DNA of 64,000 bases, from assembly GCA_020161815.1 (NCBI GenBank), contig JAIUOP010000003.1, positions 1 to 64,000 on the forward strand, given 5' to 3'. Positions 34,574 to 43,357 of this stretch are shown one piece after another; positions within the stretch are counted from its first letter, which is position 1; each line of letters starts with the position of its first letter. Origin of the DNA: Actinomycetota bacterium (lineage in GTDB: Bacteria; Actinomycetota; Actinomycetes; Actinomycetales; Dermatophilaceae). The notes beneath the pieces were generated by a model, which saw only the letters and a program-made list of their open reading frames with translations, made no database searches and was not told the origin of the DNA. Both the position numbers and the translations under genes were made by a program.

Positions 34574-37500
34574 ATGACGACGGCAGGGGGGCGCACCATG
34601 CTCGCGGGGCCTCCGGCGGTGCCGCAGGGGCGGGTCGTGCTCCAGGCGCCGCCGGAGATCAAGCCCGCCGAGGGCCTCAACAACCTGCTCATGCAGGCGA
34701 TCCCGATGCTCGGCAGCGTCGGTTCGATGGCCTTCGTCGCGATCTCCAACCCCACGCCCAAGGGAATGATCGGCGCGGGCATGTTCCTGCTGGCCTCGAT
34801 CGGTTTCGTCATCGCCAGTGGAGTGCGGCAGCGGCAGCAACATGCCGCAGAGGTGGTGGCCGCCCGGCGGGAGTACCTTGCCTACCTTGCCGAGGTGCGG
34901 GGGACCATCCGCGATGCCGCGCTCGCGCAGCGCGAGGCCGCGGAGTGGAACTTCCCCACGCCCCAGTCGCTGGCCCTGCTCGCCGAGGAGCGTTCGCGTG
35001 TGTGGGAGCGCCGGCCCGGCGGTGAGCACTTCCTCCAGGTGCGCATGGGCAGCACACCCCAGAAGCTCTGCCTCACCCTCGAGGCCGCGGAAACCGCCCC
35101 CTTGGCCCAGCTCGACCCGATCGCCGCCAGTGGCCTGCACCGCCTGCTCTCGACGCACAGCGTCCAGCCCGGCCTGCCGGCGTCCGTCGCACTTCCCGGG
35201 TGGGCGCGGATCGAGGTGACCGGGGAGGCAGCCCCTGCCCGCTCCCTCGCGCGCGCCATGGTCGCCCACGCCGCGCTCATGCACTCCCCGGAGGACCTGG
35301 TCATCGCCGCACTCGTCTCGCGGGAGTCGCGCGCCGAGTGGGACTGGCTCAAGTGGCTGCCCCACGCCCAGAGCGGGCGCCAGCGCGACGCGCTCGGCCC
35401 GGCCCGCATGGTGTCCGACTCGCTGAGCGAGCTGCTCGAGTGGTTGCCCGACAACGTCGCGGAGCGGCCGCGATTCGTGCCGGGTGGTGCCGAGGCGCCG
35501 CACGTGCTCCTCGTGATCGATGGCGGTCGGGTCCCGATCAACCACCCGGTCGTGGCCGGTGACGGTGCGATGGGGGTGACCGTCCTCGACCTGCCCGAGC
35601 AGTGGAGCGAGCTCACCTCACCGCACACCCTCCGGCTGGCGGTGGAGGGATCGGCTGCCGGACCCCAGGTGGACGGACCGCCCGAAACCGTCGTCCCGAT
35701 GGAGATCATCACCCTCGCGCGCGCGACGACCCGGGGAGCCGCGGACCAGCTGAGCGTCATCGAGGCCGAAGCGGCCGCCCGCCGCCTGGCTCCGCTCTAT
35801 GCCGGGGGAGAGGTCGAGGTCGTCCGCGACAACCTCACCGCCACGAGCGACCTCCTCGAGCTCCTCGGGCTGGGCGACGTCCGGGACTACACGCCCGAGA
35901 AGGCCTGGCGCCCTCGGCTCCAGCGTGACCGCCTCCGGGTGCCCATCGGGGTCGGCGAGAACGGGCAGCCGGTCGCCTTGGACATCAAGGAATCGGCCCA
36001 GCAGGGCATGGGCCCCCACGGGCTCATCATCGGCGCCACCGGGTCGGGCAAGTCCGAGGTCCTGCGCACCCTGGTGCTGGCCCTGTCGATGACGCACTCG
36101 TCCGAGGCGCTCAACTTCGTGCTCGTGGACTTCAAGGGTGGCGCCACCTTCGCCGGGATGGCCGACATGCCGCACGTGTCGGCGGTCATCACCAACCTCG
36201 GCCAGGAGGTCTCGCTCGTCGACCGCATGCAGGACGCCCTCGCCGGTGAGATGACGCGGCGCCAGGAGCTGCTGCGCTCGGCCGGCAACTTCTCCAATGT
36301 CACCGACTACGAGAAGGCCCGCGCCGGTGGTGCGGACCTCGAGCCGCTGCCGGCCCTGCTCATCGTCGCCGACGAGTTCTCCGAGCTGCTCACCGCCAAG
36401 CCCGAGTTCGTCGAGACCTTCGTGGCCATCGGTCGGCTGGGTCGCTCGCTCCAGATGCATCTGCTGCTGGCCAGCCAGCGGCTCGAGGAGGGCCGACTGC
36501 GCGGCCTGGAGTCCCACCTGTCCTACCGGATCGGCCTGCGCACCTTCTCGGCGGGCGAGTCGCGCACCGTCCTCGGCGTCCCGGATGCCTACGAGCTGCC
36601 CCCGGTGCCGGGCCTGGGCTTCCTCAAGCCGGACCAGACCAGCCTCATCAAGTTCAAGGCCGCCTACGTCTCCGGACCCCCCAAGGGGCGTCGTCGTCAG
36701 CTCCCCGCAGGCGGTGATCGGCGGACCCAGGAGCAGATCCTGCCGTTCAGCTCCTACCCCTCCATGGTGCGCACTACGCCGGAGGCCGACGCGGTCGAGG
36801 TCGTGAGCGTCGAACCCGAGGAGACGCGCGCCGTCTTCGACATCGCGGTCGCGGCCATGAAGGGCAAGGGCCGGCCTGCACACCAGGTCTGGCTGCCCCC
36901 GCTCGACGTCCCCAACTCCCTCGACCAGCTCTTCGGCGACCTCACCGTGGACCCCCAGCTGGGGCTGGTCAGCCCGAGCTGGCGGCGGCAGGGCTCCTAC
37001 ACCTTCCCCATCGGCATCGTCGACCGCCCCTTGGAGCAGCGCCGGGACCTGTTCGTCCTCCGGCTGAGTGGTGCGGCCGGGCACGTGGCCGTCGTCGGTG
37101 GGCCGCGCTCGGGGCGCAGCACCTTCGCCCGCAGCCTGCTGTGCTCGATCGCGCTCACGACCACCCCGATCGAGACCCAGTTCTATGTCCTGGACTTCGG
37201 TGGCGGGACCTTCACGCCCCTGGCTCGACTGGCCCACGTCGCCGGGGTGGCCAACCGCAACGAGCCGGAGGTCGTGCGGCGCACCGTGGCCGAGATCAAG
37301 GGGATCATCGACCGCCGCGAGGCATACTTCCGGGAGCGGGGGATCGACTCGATCGAGACCTATCGTCGGCGTCGCGCCGAGGGCCGCGCCGACGACGGCT
37401 ACGGCGACATCTTCCTCATCGTCGACGGCTGGCCGACCATCCGGGCCGAGTTCGACGAGCTCGAGGCGGAGATCCAGGGCATCGCCGGGCGTGGTCTCAC

Positions 37501-38575
37501 CTTCGGCATCCACGTCGTCATCACGACCTCGCGCTGGATGGACTTCCGGATGCAGATCCGCGACGTCCTCGGGACGCGGGTCGAGCTCGGCCTGGGTGAC
37601 CCCAGCGACAGCGAGATCGACCGCAAGCAGGCCGCCAACGTGCCCAAGGGCCGGCCGGGCCGGGGCCTGACGATGACCAAGCACCACTTCCTCGCTGCGA
37701 TCCCGCGCATCGACAACTCCGGCTCGGTGGACGACCTCGGCGAGGGCGTGGACCAGCTCGTCGACGCCGTCAACGCCGGATGGACGACGACCGGTCGCCC
37801 GGCGGGCCCGAAGCTGCGCTTGCTGCCCCTCGAGCTTCCCCTCGAGGAGGTGCGAGCCATGGCCGGCCAGGACGCGTCGCGGATCCTCCTGGGCATCAAC
37901 GAGAGCGACCTGGCACCCATCGGCCTCGACGTGCGGGAGGAGCCCCACCTCTACCTCTTCGGCGACAGCGACTCGGGGAAGAGCGCCATGCTGCGGGCCT
38001 ATGCCAGTGAGGTGGCCCGGCTGTTCACCCCCAAGGAGGCGCAGCTCTTCGTCATCGACTACCGCCGCTCGTTGCTCGGCGACCTGCCCGAGGGCTACGT
38101 CATGGAATACCTCACGACCGAGGAGCAGGTCGTCGCCGAGATGGAAGGCCTGGCCGCCTACCTGCGGACCCGGCTGCCCGGTCCCGACGTCACGCCGGAA
38201 CAGCTCCGGACGCGATCGTGGTGGAAGGGTGCCGAGGTGTTCGTCCTCGTCGACGACTACGACCTGGTCGTCACCTCGTCCGGGACGCCGCTGCGCCCGC
38301 TCATCCCGCTCCTGGCGCAGGCCGGGGACGTCGGACTCCACGTCGTGCTCTGCCGCCGCTCCGGTGGGGCCTCGCGCGCACTCTACGAGCCGGTCATCCA
38401 GTCGCTGCGCGACCTGGCCTCACCCGGCATCATGCTCAGCTCCAGTCCGGACGAGGGCGCTCTCGTCGGCCGCGTCAAGGGTTCGGTCCAACCGCCGGGC
38501 CGGGGCCGGTTGGTGTCGCGTGAGCTCGGGGACCAGGTCGTCCAGCTCACCTGGCTCGCGTCGGCCCACGAGTAG
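34574..38575 (+). CDS. eccC: Type VII secretion ATPase EccC (EccCa-EccCb as one chain)
   Basis: 1333 residues, the full-length motor. Two transmembrane helices near 45-85 are followed by a DUF domain and three FtsK/SpoIIIE ATPase domains. The P-loops are GATGSGKSE near 490, GGPRSGRST near 841 and GDSDSGKSA near 1130; the second has Arg instead of the catalytic Lys, as in degenerate regulatory ATPase domains of EccC. Walker B of domain 1 is FVLVDFKGG. It powers substrate export and reads the C-terminal YxxxD/E signal. GAGAGGGGA precedes the ATG. Confidence 0.96.
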   Translation: MTTAGGRTMLAGPPAVPQGRVVLQAPPEIKPAEGLNNLLMQAIPMLGSVGSMAFVAISNPTPKGMIGAGMFLLASIGFVIASGVRQRQQHAAEVVAARREYLAYLAEVRGTIRDAALAQREAAEWNFPTPQSLALLAEERSRVWERRPGGEHFLQVRMGSTPQKLCLTLEAAETAPLAQLDPIAASGLHRLLSTHSVQPGLPASVALPGWARIEVTGEAAPARSLARAMVAHAALMHSPEDLVIAALVSRESRAEWDWLKWLPHAQSGRQRDALGPARMVSDSLSELLEWLPDNVAERPRFVPGGAEAPHVLLVIDGGRVPINHPVVAGDGAMGVTVLDLPEQWSELTSPHTLRLAVEGSAAGPQVDGPPETVVPMEIITLARATTRGAADQLSVIEAEAAARRLAPLYAGGEVEVVRDNLTATSDLLELLGLGDVRDYTPEKAWRPRLQRDRLRVPIGVGENGQPVALDIKESAQQGMGPHGLIIGATGSGKSEVLRTLVLALSMTHSSEALNFVLVDFKGGATFAGMADMPHVSAVITNLGQEVSLVDRMQDALAGEMTRRQELLRSAGNFSNVTDYEKARAGGADLEPLPALLIVADEFSELLTAKPEFVETFVAIGRLGRSLQMHLLLASQRLEEGRLRGLESHLSYRIGLRTFSAGESRTVLGVPDAYELPPVPGLGFLKPDQTSLIKFKAAYVSGPPKGRRRQLPAGGDRRTQEQILPFSSYPSMVRTTPEADAVEVVSVEPEETRAVFDIAVAAMKGKGRPAHQVWLPPLDVPNSLDQLFGDLTVDPQLGLVSPSWRRQGSYTFPIGIVDRPLEQRRDLFVLRLSGAAGHVAVVGGPRSGRSTFARSLLCSIALTTTPIETQFYVLDFGGGTFTPLARLAHVAGVANRNEPEVVRRTVAEIKGIIDRREAYFRERGIDSIETYRRRRAEGRADDGYGDIFLIVDGWPTIRAEFDELEAEIQGIAGRGLTFGIHVVITTSRWMDFRMQIRDVLGTRVELGLGDPSDSEIDRKQAANVPKGRPGRGLTMTKHHFLAAIPRIDNSGSVDDLGEGVDQLVDAVNAGWTTTGRPAGPKLRLLPLELPLEEVRAMAGQDASRILLGINESDLAPIGLDVREEPHLYLFGDSDSGKSAMLRAYASEVARLFTPKEAQLFVIDYRRSLLGDLPEGYVMEYLTTEEQVVAEMEGLAAYLRTRLPGPDVTPEQLRTRSWWKGAEVFVLVDDYDLVVTSSGTPLRPLIPLLAQAGDVGLHVVLCRRSGGASRALYEPVIQSLRDLASPGIMLSSSPDEGALVGRVKGSVQPPGRGRLVSRELGDQVVQLTWLASAHE

Positions 38576-38587
38576 TCCACGGCCAAC

Positions 38588-38604
38588 CTACGCTCGCGTA
38601 GGGT
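38588..38604 (+). promoter_or_regulatory. -10 box of plsC inside a small inverted repeat
   Basis: CCTACG-CTCG-CGTAGG (38588-38603) overlaps TAGGGT (38599-38604), which ends 6 nt before the ATG at 38611. A leaderless transcript is likely. The hairpin may also serve to end eccC transcription. Confidence 0.45.
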
Positions 38605-38610
38605 GACGCC

Positions 38611-39375
38611 ATGGAGTTCCCCTACACGCCGGTCATCGGGTTGGCCCGGACGGTGTTCTTCCTCCAGGGCCTGCGGTTCACGATGCTCGGTGAGGAGAAC
38701 GTCCCGACCGAGGGTGGGGCCGTCATGGCCATCAACCACACCGGCTACTTCGACTTCACGTATGCCGGCCTCGCGGCGCGTCGTCACCGTCGCCTCGTGC
38801 GCTTCATGGCGAAGAAGTCGGTCTTCGGGCATCCGGTGAGCGGTCCCCTCATGCGTGGCATGAAGCACATCCCGGTGGACCGGCACGCGGGGCAGGACTC
38901 CTTCGAGCGTGCCCTTGCCGCCCTGCGGTCGGGGGAGATCGTCGGTGTCTTCCCCGAGGCCACGATGTCGCGTTCCTTCGAGCTCAAGGAGTTCAAGACG
39001 GGGGCGGCTCGGATGGCCCGCGACGCGGGTGTGCCCCTGCTCCCGACGACGGTGTGGGGTTCCCAGCGGGTCTGGACCAAGGAGGCGCCCAAGCACCGGC
39101 TCCGGAGCAACACGACGATCCTGGTGACCGTGGGTGCGCCGATGCACGTGGCCCCGGACGCGGACGTGGTCGACGTGACCGCCCGGCTGCGCTCGGTCAT
39201 GCAGGAGCAGCTCACCGCGCAGCAGGAGGCCTACCCACCGCTCACCGGGGCCGACCTGAGGTATCTCCCGGCGCGACTGGGTGGCACGGCGCCGACGCCG
39301 GAGGAGGCCCAGGCGCACGACCACCGTGACATGACGCGCACGGTCGACAAGTTCAACAAGAACAGTGCCCGCTGA
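38611..39375 (+). CDS. 1-acyl-glycerol-3-phosphate acyltransferase family protein (PlsC-like)
   Basis: 254 residues with the acyltransferase motif NHTGYFDF (NHx4D-type), the substrate motif FPEATMSRSF and a single hydrophobic N-terminus. Family members acylate lysophosphatidate or related glycerolipids at the membrane. It appears leaderless. It overlaps the start of cobK by 11 nt although their roles are unrelated. Confidence 0.9.
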   Translation: MEFPYTPVIGLARTVFFLQGLRFTMLGEENVPTEGGAVMAINHTGYFDFTYAGLAARRHRRLVRFMAKKSVFGHPVSGPLMRGMKHIPVDRHAGQDSFERALAALRSGEIVGVFPEATMSRSFELKEFKTGAARMARDAGVPLLPTTVWGSQRVWTKEAPKHRLRSNTTILVTVGAPMHVAPDADVVDVTARLRSVMQEQLTAQQEAYPPLTGADLRYLPARLGGTAPTPEEAQAHDHRDMTRTVDKFNKNSAR

Positions 39376-40135
39376 CCGACGAGCCCCGCACGTCCTCCTG
39401 CTGGGTGGCACGGCCGAGGCGCGGGCGCTGGCTGCGGTGCTCGTGGACCGCGAGGTGTCGGTGGTGTCCTCGCTGGCGGGCCGGGTTGCGCGTCCCCGCC
39501 AGCCCCTGGGCGAGGTGCGGATCGGAGGCTTCGGTGGAGTTGCGGGTCTCGTGAGTACCTTGCGCGACAACGATTTCACGCATCTGGTCGATGCGACGCA
39601 TCCCTTCGCCATCACCATGCGGCGCCATGCGGTGGAGGCCGCGCACGAGGTCGCGCTGCCCGTCGTCCGGCTCGCGAGGCCCGGCTGGCGGGATCTCCCG
39701 GACGCCGCGGCGTGGACCTGGGTGCAGGGTTATGACGAGGCGCGTCGACAGGCCGAGCGCCTGGGGTCGCGTCCCTTCATCACGAGCGGGCGCCAGACCC
39801 TCGGCCACTATCTCTCCTGGGACGACCGGCCGGTGCTCGTGCGCGTCGTGGAGCCGCTCGAGGAGCCCGTGCCGGCCTCCTGGCAGGTGCGCCTCGACCG
39901 CGGCCCTTTCTCCGTCGACGACGAGCGCGAGCTCATGCGCTCGGCCGGCATCGACGTCCTGATCACCAAGGACTCGGGCGGGGCCTATACCTCCGCGAAG
40001 CTGCAGGCCGCATCCGAGCTGGGCATCCCGGTGGTCGTGGTCGCCCGCCCGGATCCGCCCGAGGGTCTGCAGGAGCTGAGCGACATCGACGAGGTGCTCG
40101 CCTGGCTGGACGCCGGAGCGTCAGCGACGGCGTAG
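39365..40135 (+). CDS. cobK: Precorrin-6A reductase
   Basis: 256 residues. The Rossmann-like N-terminus HVLLLGGTAEARALAAVL, the DATHPFA motif and the end VDVLITKDSGGAYTSAKL (here IDVLITKDSGG) are typical of CobK/CbiJ. It reduces precorrin-6A with NADPH in the aerobic corrin pathway. The GTG start at 39365 lies inside the acyltransferase gene. Its 3' end overlaps the convergent cobD gene by 15 nt, leaving no space for a terminator. Confidence 0.95.
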   Translation: MPADRRAPHVLLLGGTAEARALAAVLVDREVSVVSSLAGRVARPRQPLGEVRIGGFGGVAGLVSTLRDNDFTHLVDATHPFAITMRRHAVEAAHEVALPVVRLARPGWRDLPDAAAWTWVQGYDEARRQAERLGSRPFITSGRQTLGHYLSWDDRPVLVRVVEPLEEPVPASWQVRLDRGPFSVDDERELMRSAGIDVLITKDSGGAYTSAKLQAASELGIPVVVVARPDPPEGLQELSDIDEVLAWLDAGASATA

Positions 40136-41044
40136 CACGAGGCGGCCGAGGACCACCACGCCGAGGCCGGCCCACGAGAGCCTGCCCAGCATGGCGGTCG
40201 CTCGCGGGATGTCCTCGGCCCGCACCGGGCGACCGTCGCCGAGGGTGCCACGATGCTCGACCTGTGTGCCATAGGTGTTGGTGCCGCCGAGCCGGATGCC
40301 GAGGGCCTGCGCCCATGCTGCCTCCACAGGACCCGCGTTGGGGCTGGGGTGTCTCGGGGCGTCGCGTCGGACGATGCGCATGACGTCCGGTGCTCGACGA
40401 CCGGCGAGCGCGGCGGCCAGCGCCACAGTGAGCCGCGCCGGAAGCCAGTTGGCGATGTCATCGAGTCGTGCTGCGGCCCAACCGAACTCGCGATATCGAT
40501 CACTGCGATGACCCCACATCGCATCGAGCGTGTTGACCGCCCGATAGCCCAGTACGCCGGGTATGCCGGCGACGGCTCCCCAGAGCAGCGGCGCGACCAC
40601 GGCATCGGCGGAGTTCTCTGCGAGCGACTCGACACAGGCGCGGGCGATCTCGTCGGGGTCGAGGTTGCGGGGGTCGCGGCCGACGAGGTGGGTGATGCGG
40701 ACGCGAGCACCCTGGATGTCGTCGGCCCGTAGCAGCGCGTGGAGGGCACGGCCCTCACGCTCGAGGGAGCTCCCGCCGAGGGCTGCCCAGGTGGCCCCCG
40801 CCATGGCGACAGTGCGCCAGGGCGGCGGGAGGCGTTGCGCGACAACGCCGAGCGTCATGGGAGGCGCCACCGCAGCGGCGACGGCGAGAGCGCCACGCGA
40901 GCGCTGCGGGGTCCAGAGGACCTTCTCCAGGCGTGCCGCGCTCTGGCCGAAGCCGGCGACGGGATGGAGTCGGGAGGGGTCGCCGAGCAGCCGGTCCGCG
41001 ACGAAGCCGAGGACGAGGCCGCCCGCGATGGCGTCCCAGCGCAT
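40121..41044 (-). CDS. cobD: Adenosylcobinamide-phosphate synthase
   Basis: 307 residues, membrane protein of the CobD/CbiB family: VLGFVADRLLGDPSRLHPVAG (here split as VLGFVADRLLG and DPSRLHPVAGFG), ESLAENSADAVVAPLLW, YRAVNTLDAMWGHR and SPNAGPVEAAWAQALG. It attaches the aminopropanol arm to adenosylcobyric acid. The ATG overlaps the cobU stop (TGATG). It is the last gene of the chlID-cobO-cobBC-cobA-cobS-cobU-cobD operon. Confidence 0.96.
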   Translation of the reverse strand: MRWDAIAGGLVLGFVADRLLGDPSRLHPVAGFGQSAARLEKVLWTPQRSRGALAVAAAVAPPMTLGVVAQRLPPPWRTVAMAGATWAALGGSSLEREGRALHALLRADDIQGARVRITHLVGRDPRNLDPDEIARACVESLAENSADAVVAPLLWGAVAGIPGVLGYRAVNTLDAMWGHRSDRYREFGWAAARLDDIANWLPARLTVALAAALAGRRAPDVMRIVRRDAPRHPSPNAGPVEAAWAQALGIRLGGTNTYGTQVEHRGTLGDGRPVRAEDIPRATAMLGRLSWAGLGVVVLGRLVLRRR

Positions 41045-41574
41045 CAGGGTTCCTTGAGGACGAGGGGCAGGCCCGCCGCCACGAGCACCACGCGGTCACT
41101 GGCCGCAGCCATGCGCTGGTTGAGGCGCCCCAGCTCGTCTGCGAAGATGCGGCCGCTGCGGTGCTCGGAGACCACACCCCAGCCCACCTCGTTCGTCACA
41201 GCAACCAGGTCGTGGGGGCTCTGGCTCCAGGCAGCGATCAGGGCCTCCGTCCGCTCCTGGAGCCCTGCGGACCAGGCTGCTCGGGGCGCCTCCCAGGCCG
41301 CCAGGTCATCGAGGACGGCTGTGAGCCAGGTGCCCAGGCAGTCGACGAGGGCCGGAGTCGAGAGGGCGGCAATGGCTGTCGCGGCATCGGTCGACTCGAT
41401 CGTCGTCCAGCACGCGGAGCGCCGGGAGCGGTGTGCCGCAACCCGATCGCCCCAGTCGGCATCGTCACGGGTTGGACCGCAGGCGAGATAGGCCGCGGGG
41501 GCCGTCGGATCGAGGAGCCCCTCGGCATACGCCGACTTGCCAGAGCGGACGCCTCCGGTCACCAGTGTCCTCAT
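41044..41574 (-). CDS. cobU: Adenosylcobinamide kinase / adenosylcobinamide-phosphate guanylyltransferase
   Basis: 176 residues. P-loop VTGGVRSGKSAYAE at the N-terminus, the guanylylated His in DRVAAHRSRRS, and VTNEVGWGVV. It phosphorylates adenosylcobinamide and transfers GMP to it (CobU/CobP). The ATG overlaps the cobS stop (ATGA), and the stop overlaps the cobD start. Confidence 0.95.
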   Translation of the reverse strand: MRTLVTGGVRSGKSAYAEGLLDPTAPAAYLACGPTRDDADWGDRVAAHRSRRSACWTTIESTDAATAIAALSTPALVDCLGTWLTAVLDDLAAWEAPRAAWSAGLQERTEALIAAWSQSPHDLVAVTNEVGWGVVSEHRSGRIFADELGRLNQRMAAASDRVVLVAAGLPLVLKEP

Positions 41575-42356
41575 CGGGTCACCCCGATGGCCAGGCCCAC
41601 GAGCAGGCAGCTCTGGAGGATGAGGACTCCTGCGCCCAGCACGTCGCCGGTGATGCCGCCCAGGCGTCGGGTGCAGACCGTCTGGAGACGCCACAAGGCG
41701 CAGAGGCCGAGGAGCCAGGAGCCGCCGAGCCACGGGGCGGTGGTGGGGCCGTCCCCGGCGGCCACGACAGCGAGGCACCCGAGGAATGCGACCGAGGTGA
41801 CGAGCAGTGCCGCCGGTGACGGCACTGCACCTGCCACGAGCGCGCCCAGGCCCTCGGGTCTCGCAGACGGGACACTCTCGCGTGTGAGCAGGGGGAGTGC
41901 CGTCCGAGCGGCGCAGACCGTCGCCCCTGCGACGAGCCCGCCCCACTCAGCCGTGACGAGACCTGCGTAGGCGGCGGCCTGCAGGCCGAGCACCACCACC
42001 AGCGTCACCACGCCCATCGGGCCGATGTCGCCGCGGCGCATGATCGCCAGGGCACCCTCGCGCTCGCGCCCGGAGCCGAGCCCGTCCACGGTGTCGGCGA
42101 GGCCGTCGAGGTGCAGGGCTCGCGTCAGCAGGGCCTCGACCCCGACCGCGAGCAGGCCCACGAGCAGGACCGGCAGCCGGAGTGAGGCGCCGAGCCCGAT
42201 GAGGACCGCCACGGCGGTGGCGACGGGCGCGATGGCAAGAGGGGCGAGGAGCATCGCCCACCGGGCGGTGTCCCGCGTCGGGGTGTCGATGCGCCCGGCG
42301 GGCACGACCGAGAGCAGGCCGACAGCCAGCCTCACACCTGCCAGGGGAGTACTCAC
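41571..42356 (-). CDS. cobS: Adenosylcobinamide-GDP ribazoletransferase
   Basis: 261 residues, polytopic membrane protein with the metal-binding signature RALHLDGLADTVDGLG and IMRRGDIGPMGV, then RLGGITGDVLGA. It joins adenosylcobinamide-GDP to alpha-ribazole to complete the corrinoid (CobS/CobV). The GTG start overlaps the cobA stop (GTGA). Confidence 0.95.
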   Translation of the reverse strand: MSTPLAGVRLAVGLLSVVPAGRIDTPTRDTARWAMLLAPLAIAPVATAVAVLIGLGASLRLPVLLVGLLAVGVEALLTRALHLDGLADTVDGLGSGREREGALAIMRRGDIGPMGVVTLVVVLGLQAAAYAGLVTAEWGGLVAGATVCAARTALPLLTRESVPSARPEGLGALVAGAVPSPAALLVTSVAFLGCLAVVAAGDGPTTAPWLGGSWLLGLCALWRLQTVCTRRLGGITGDVLGAGVLILQSCLLVGLAIGVTR

Positions 42357-43357
42357 TGTGGCGTGAGCGCGCCCACGACGCGGCCGATGATCGTGATGGC
42401 CGGCGGCGTGAGCCCGGCGGCGGTGGCCTCGACGGCGATGGTCGAGACGGTGGCCCTCACCTCGCGCTGGCTGGGCATGCCGCCGTCGGCCACGCAGGCG
42501 GCCGGCGTCTGCGGATCGAGCCCCGCAGCCACGAGCGCTGCGGAGATCTCCGGGAGGGCGGCGATGCCCATGAGCAGGACGATGGTCAGGCCTGAGGTCG
42601 CCAACGAGGCCCAGGACACATCGCTGCGCTCGTCACCGGGGGCGACATGGCCCGAGACGACGACGAAGCCCTGGGAGAGGCCGCGGTGGGTCACCGGGAT
42701 GCCGGCGAGAGCGGGCACGGCCACCGAGCTCGTGACGCCGGGGATGACATGGACGGGCAGGCCGGCCTCGACGCAGGCGTTCCACTCCTCACCACCGCGG
42801 CCGAAGACGAAGCTGTCGCCGCCCTTGAGGCGCACGACATCGCGCCCCGCGCGGGCGTGCTCGACGAGGAGGCGATTGATCTCCTCCTGCGGAGTGAAGG
42901 CACCGCGCGGGATCTTGCCGACGTGGATGACCTCGGCGTCAGGCCGGGCGTGCGCCAGCGCGCTCAGAGGTGCGAGGCGATCGGTGACGATGACGTCCGC
43001 GGTCCTGAGGGCCTCCAGCCCGGCGATCGTCAGCAGCCCGAGGTCACCGGGGCCACCGCCGACGAGGGTGACCCGACCGGTGTTGTTGCCGGAGGCTGCG
43101 GCCGGTTCGGGGGCGGCCTGGTGCAGGCCGGGATCGCGCAGCGTGACCGCGAAGCCGCGGGGGTCGGGACCTGTCTCCACCGTGGCGAGGCCGCGCCCGG
43201 CGAGGTCGGCGAGCAGCGGGGCGACGGCGGGGTCGTCACTCGCCTCGATCGTGACGCGCGCGCCCTGGCCGAGCAGCTGGTGCACGGTCTCGGAGACCTG
43301 CGGCCCGGGGGAGGTGATGAGAACCTCGGCGGCAGCGACGGGGAGGGTGATGCTCAT
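42353..43357 (-). CDS. cobA: Uroporphyrinogen-III C-methyltransferase
   Basis: 334 residues. The C-terminal 245 are a complete SUMT: TLVGGGPGDLGLLT, VRLKGGDSFVFGRGGEEW, VIPGVTSSVAVPALAGIP and VTHRGLSQGF. It methylates uroporphyrinogen III at C2 and C7 to precorrin-2, the entry to the pathway. About 90 extra N-terminal residues look like a worn remnant of the CysG/Met8 dehydrogenase region without a clear GxGxxG, so oxidase/chelatase activity is unlikely. Start and stop overlap neighbouring genes. Confidence 0.95.
   Translation of the reverse strand: MSITLPVAAAEVLITSPGPQVSETVHQLLGQGARVTIEASDDPAVAPLLADLAGRGLATVETGPDPRGFAVTLRDPGLHQAAPEPAAASGNNTGRVTLVGGGPGDLGLLTIAGLEALRTADVIVTDRLAPLSALAHARPDAEVIHVGKIPRGAFTPQEEINRLLVEHARAGRDVVRLKGGDSFVFGRGGEEWNACVEAGLPVHVIPGVTSSVAVPALAGIPVTHRGLSQGFVVVSGHVAPGDERSDVSWASLATSGLTIVLLMGIAALPEISAALVAAGLDPQTPAACVADGGMPSQREVRATVSTIAVEATAAGLTPPAITIIGRVVGALTPQ

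Noticed and set aside
42340..42356. Third copy of the T7SS operator (GGGGAGTACTCAC)
   Set aside because: Only the left half matches, it lies in the cobS start region and has no -10 box at the right distance.
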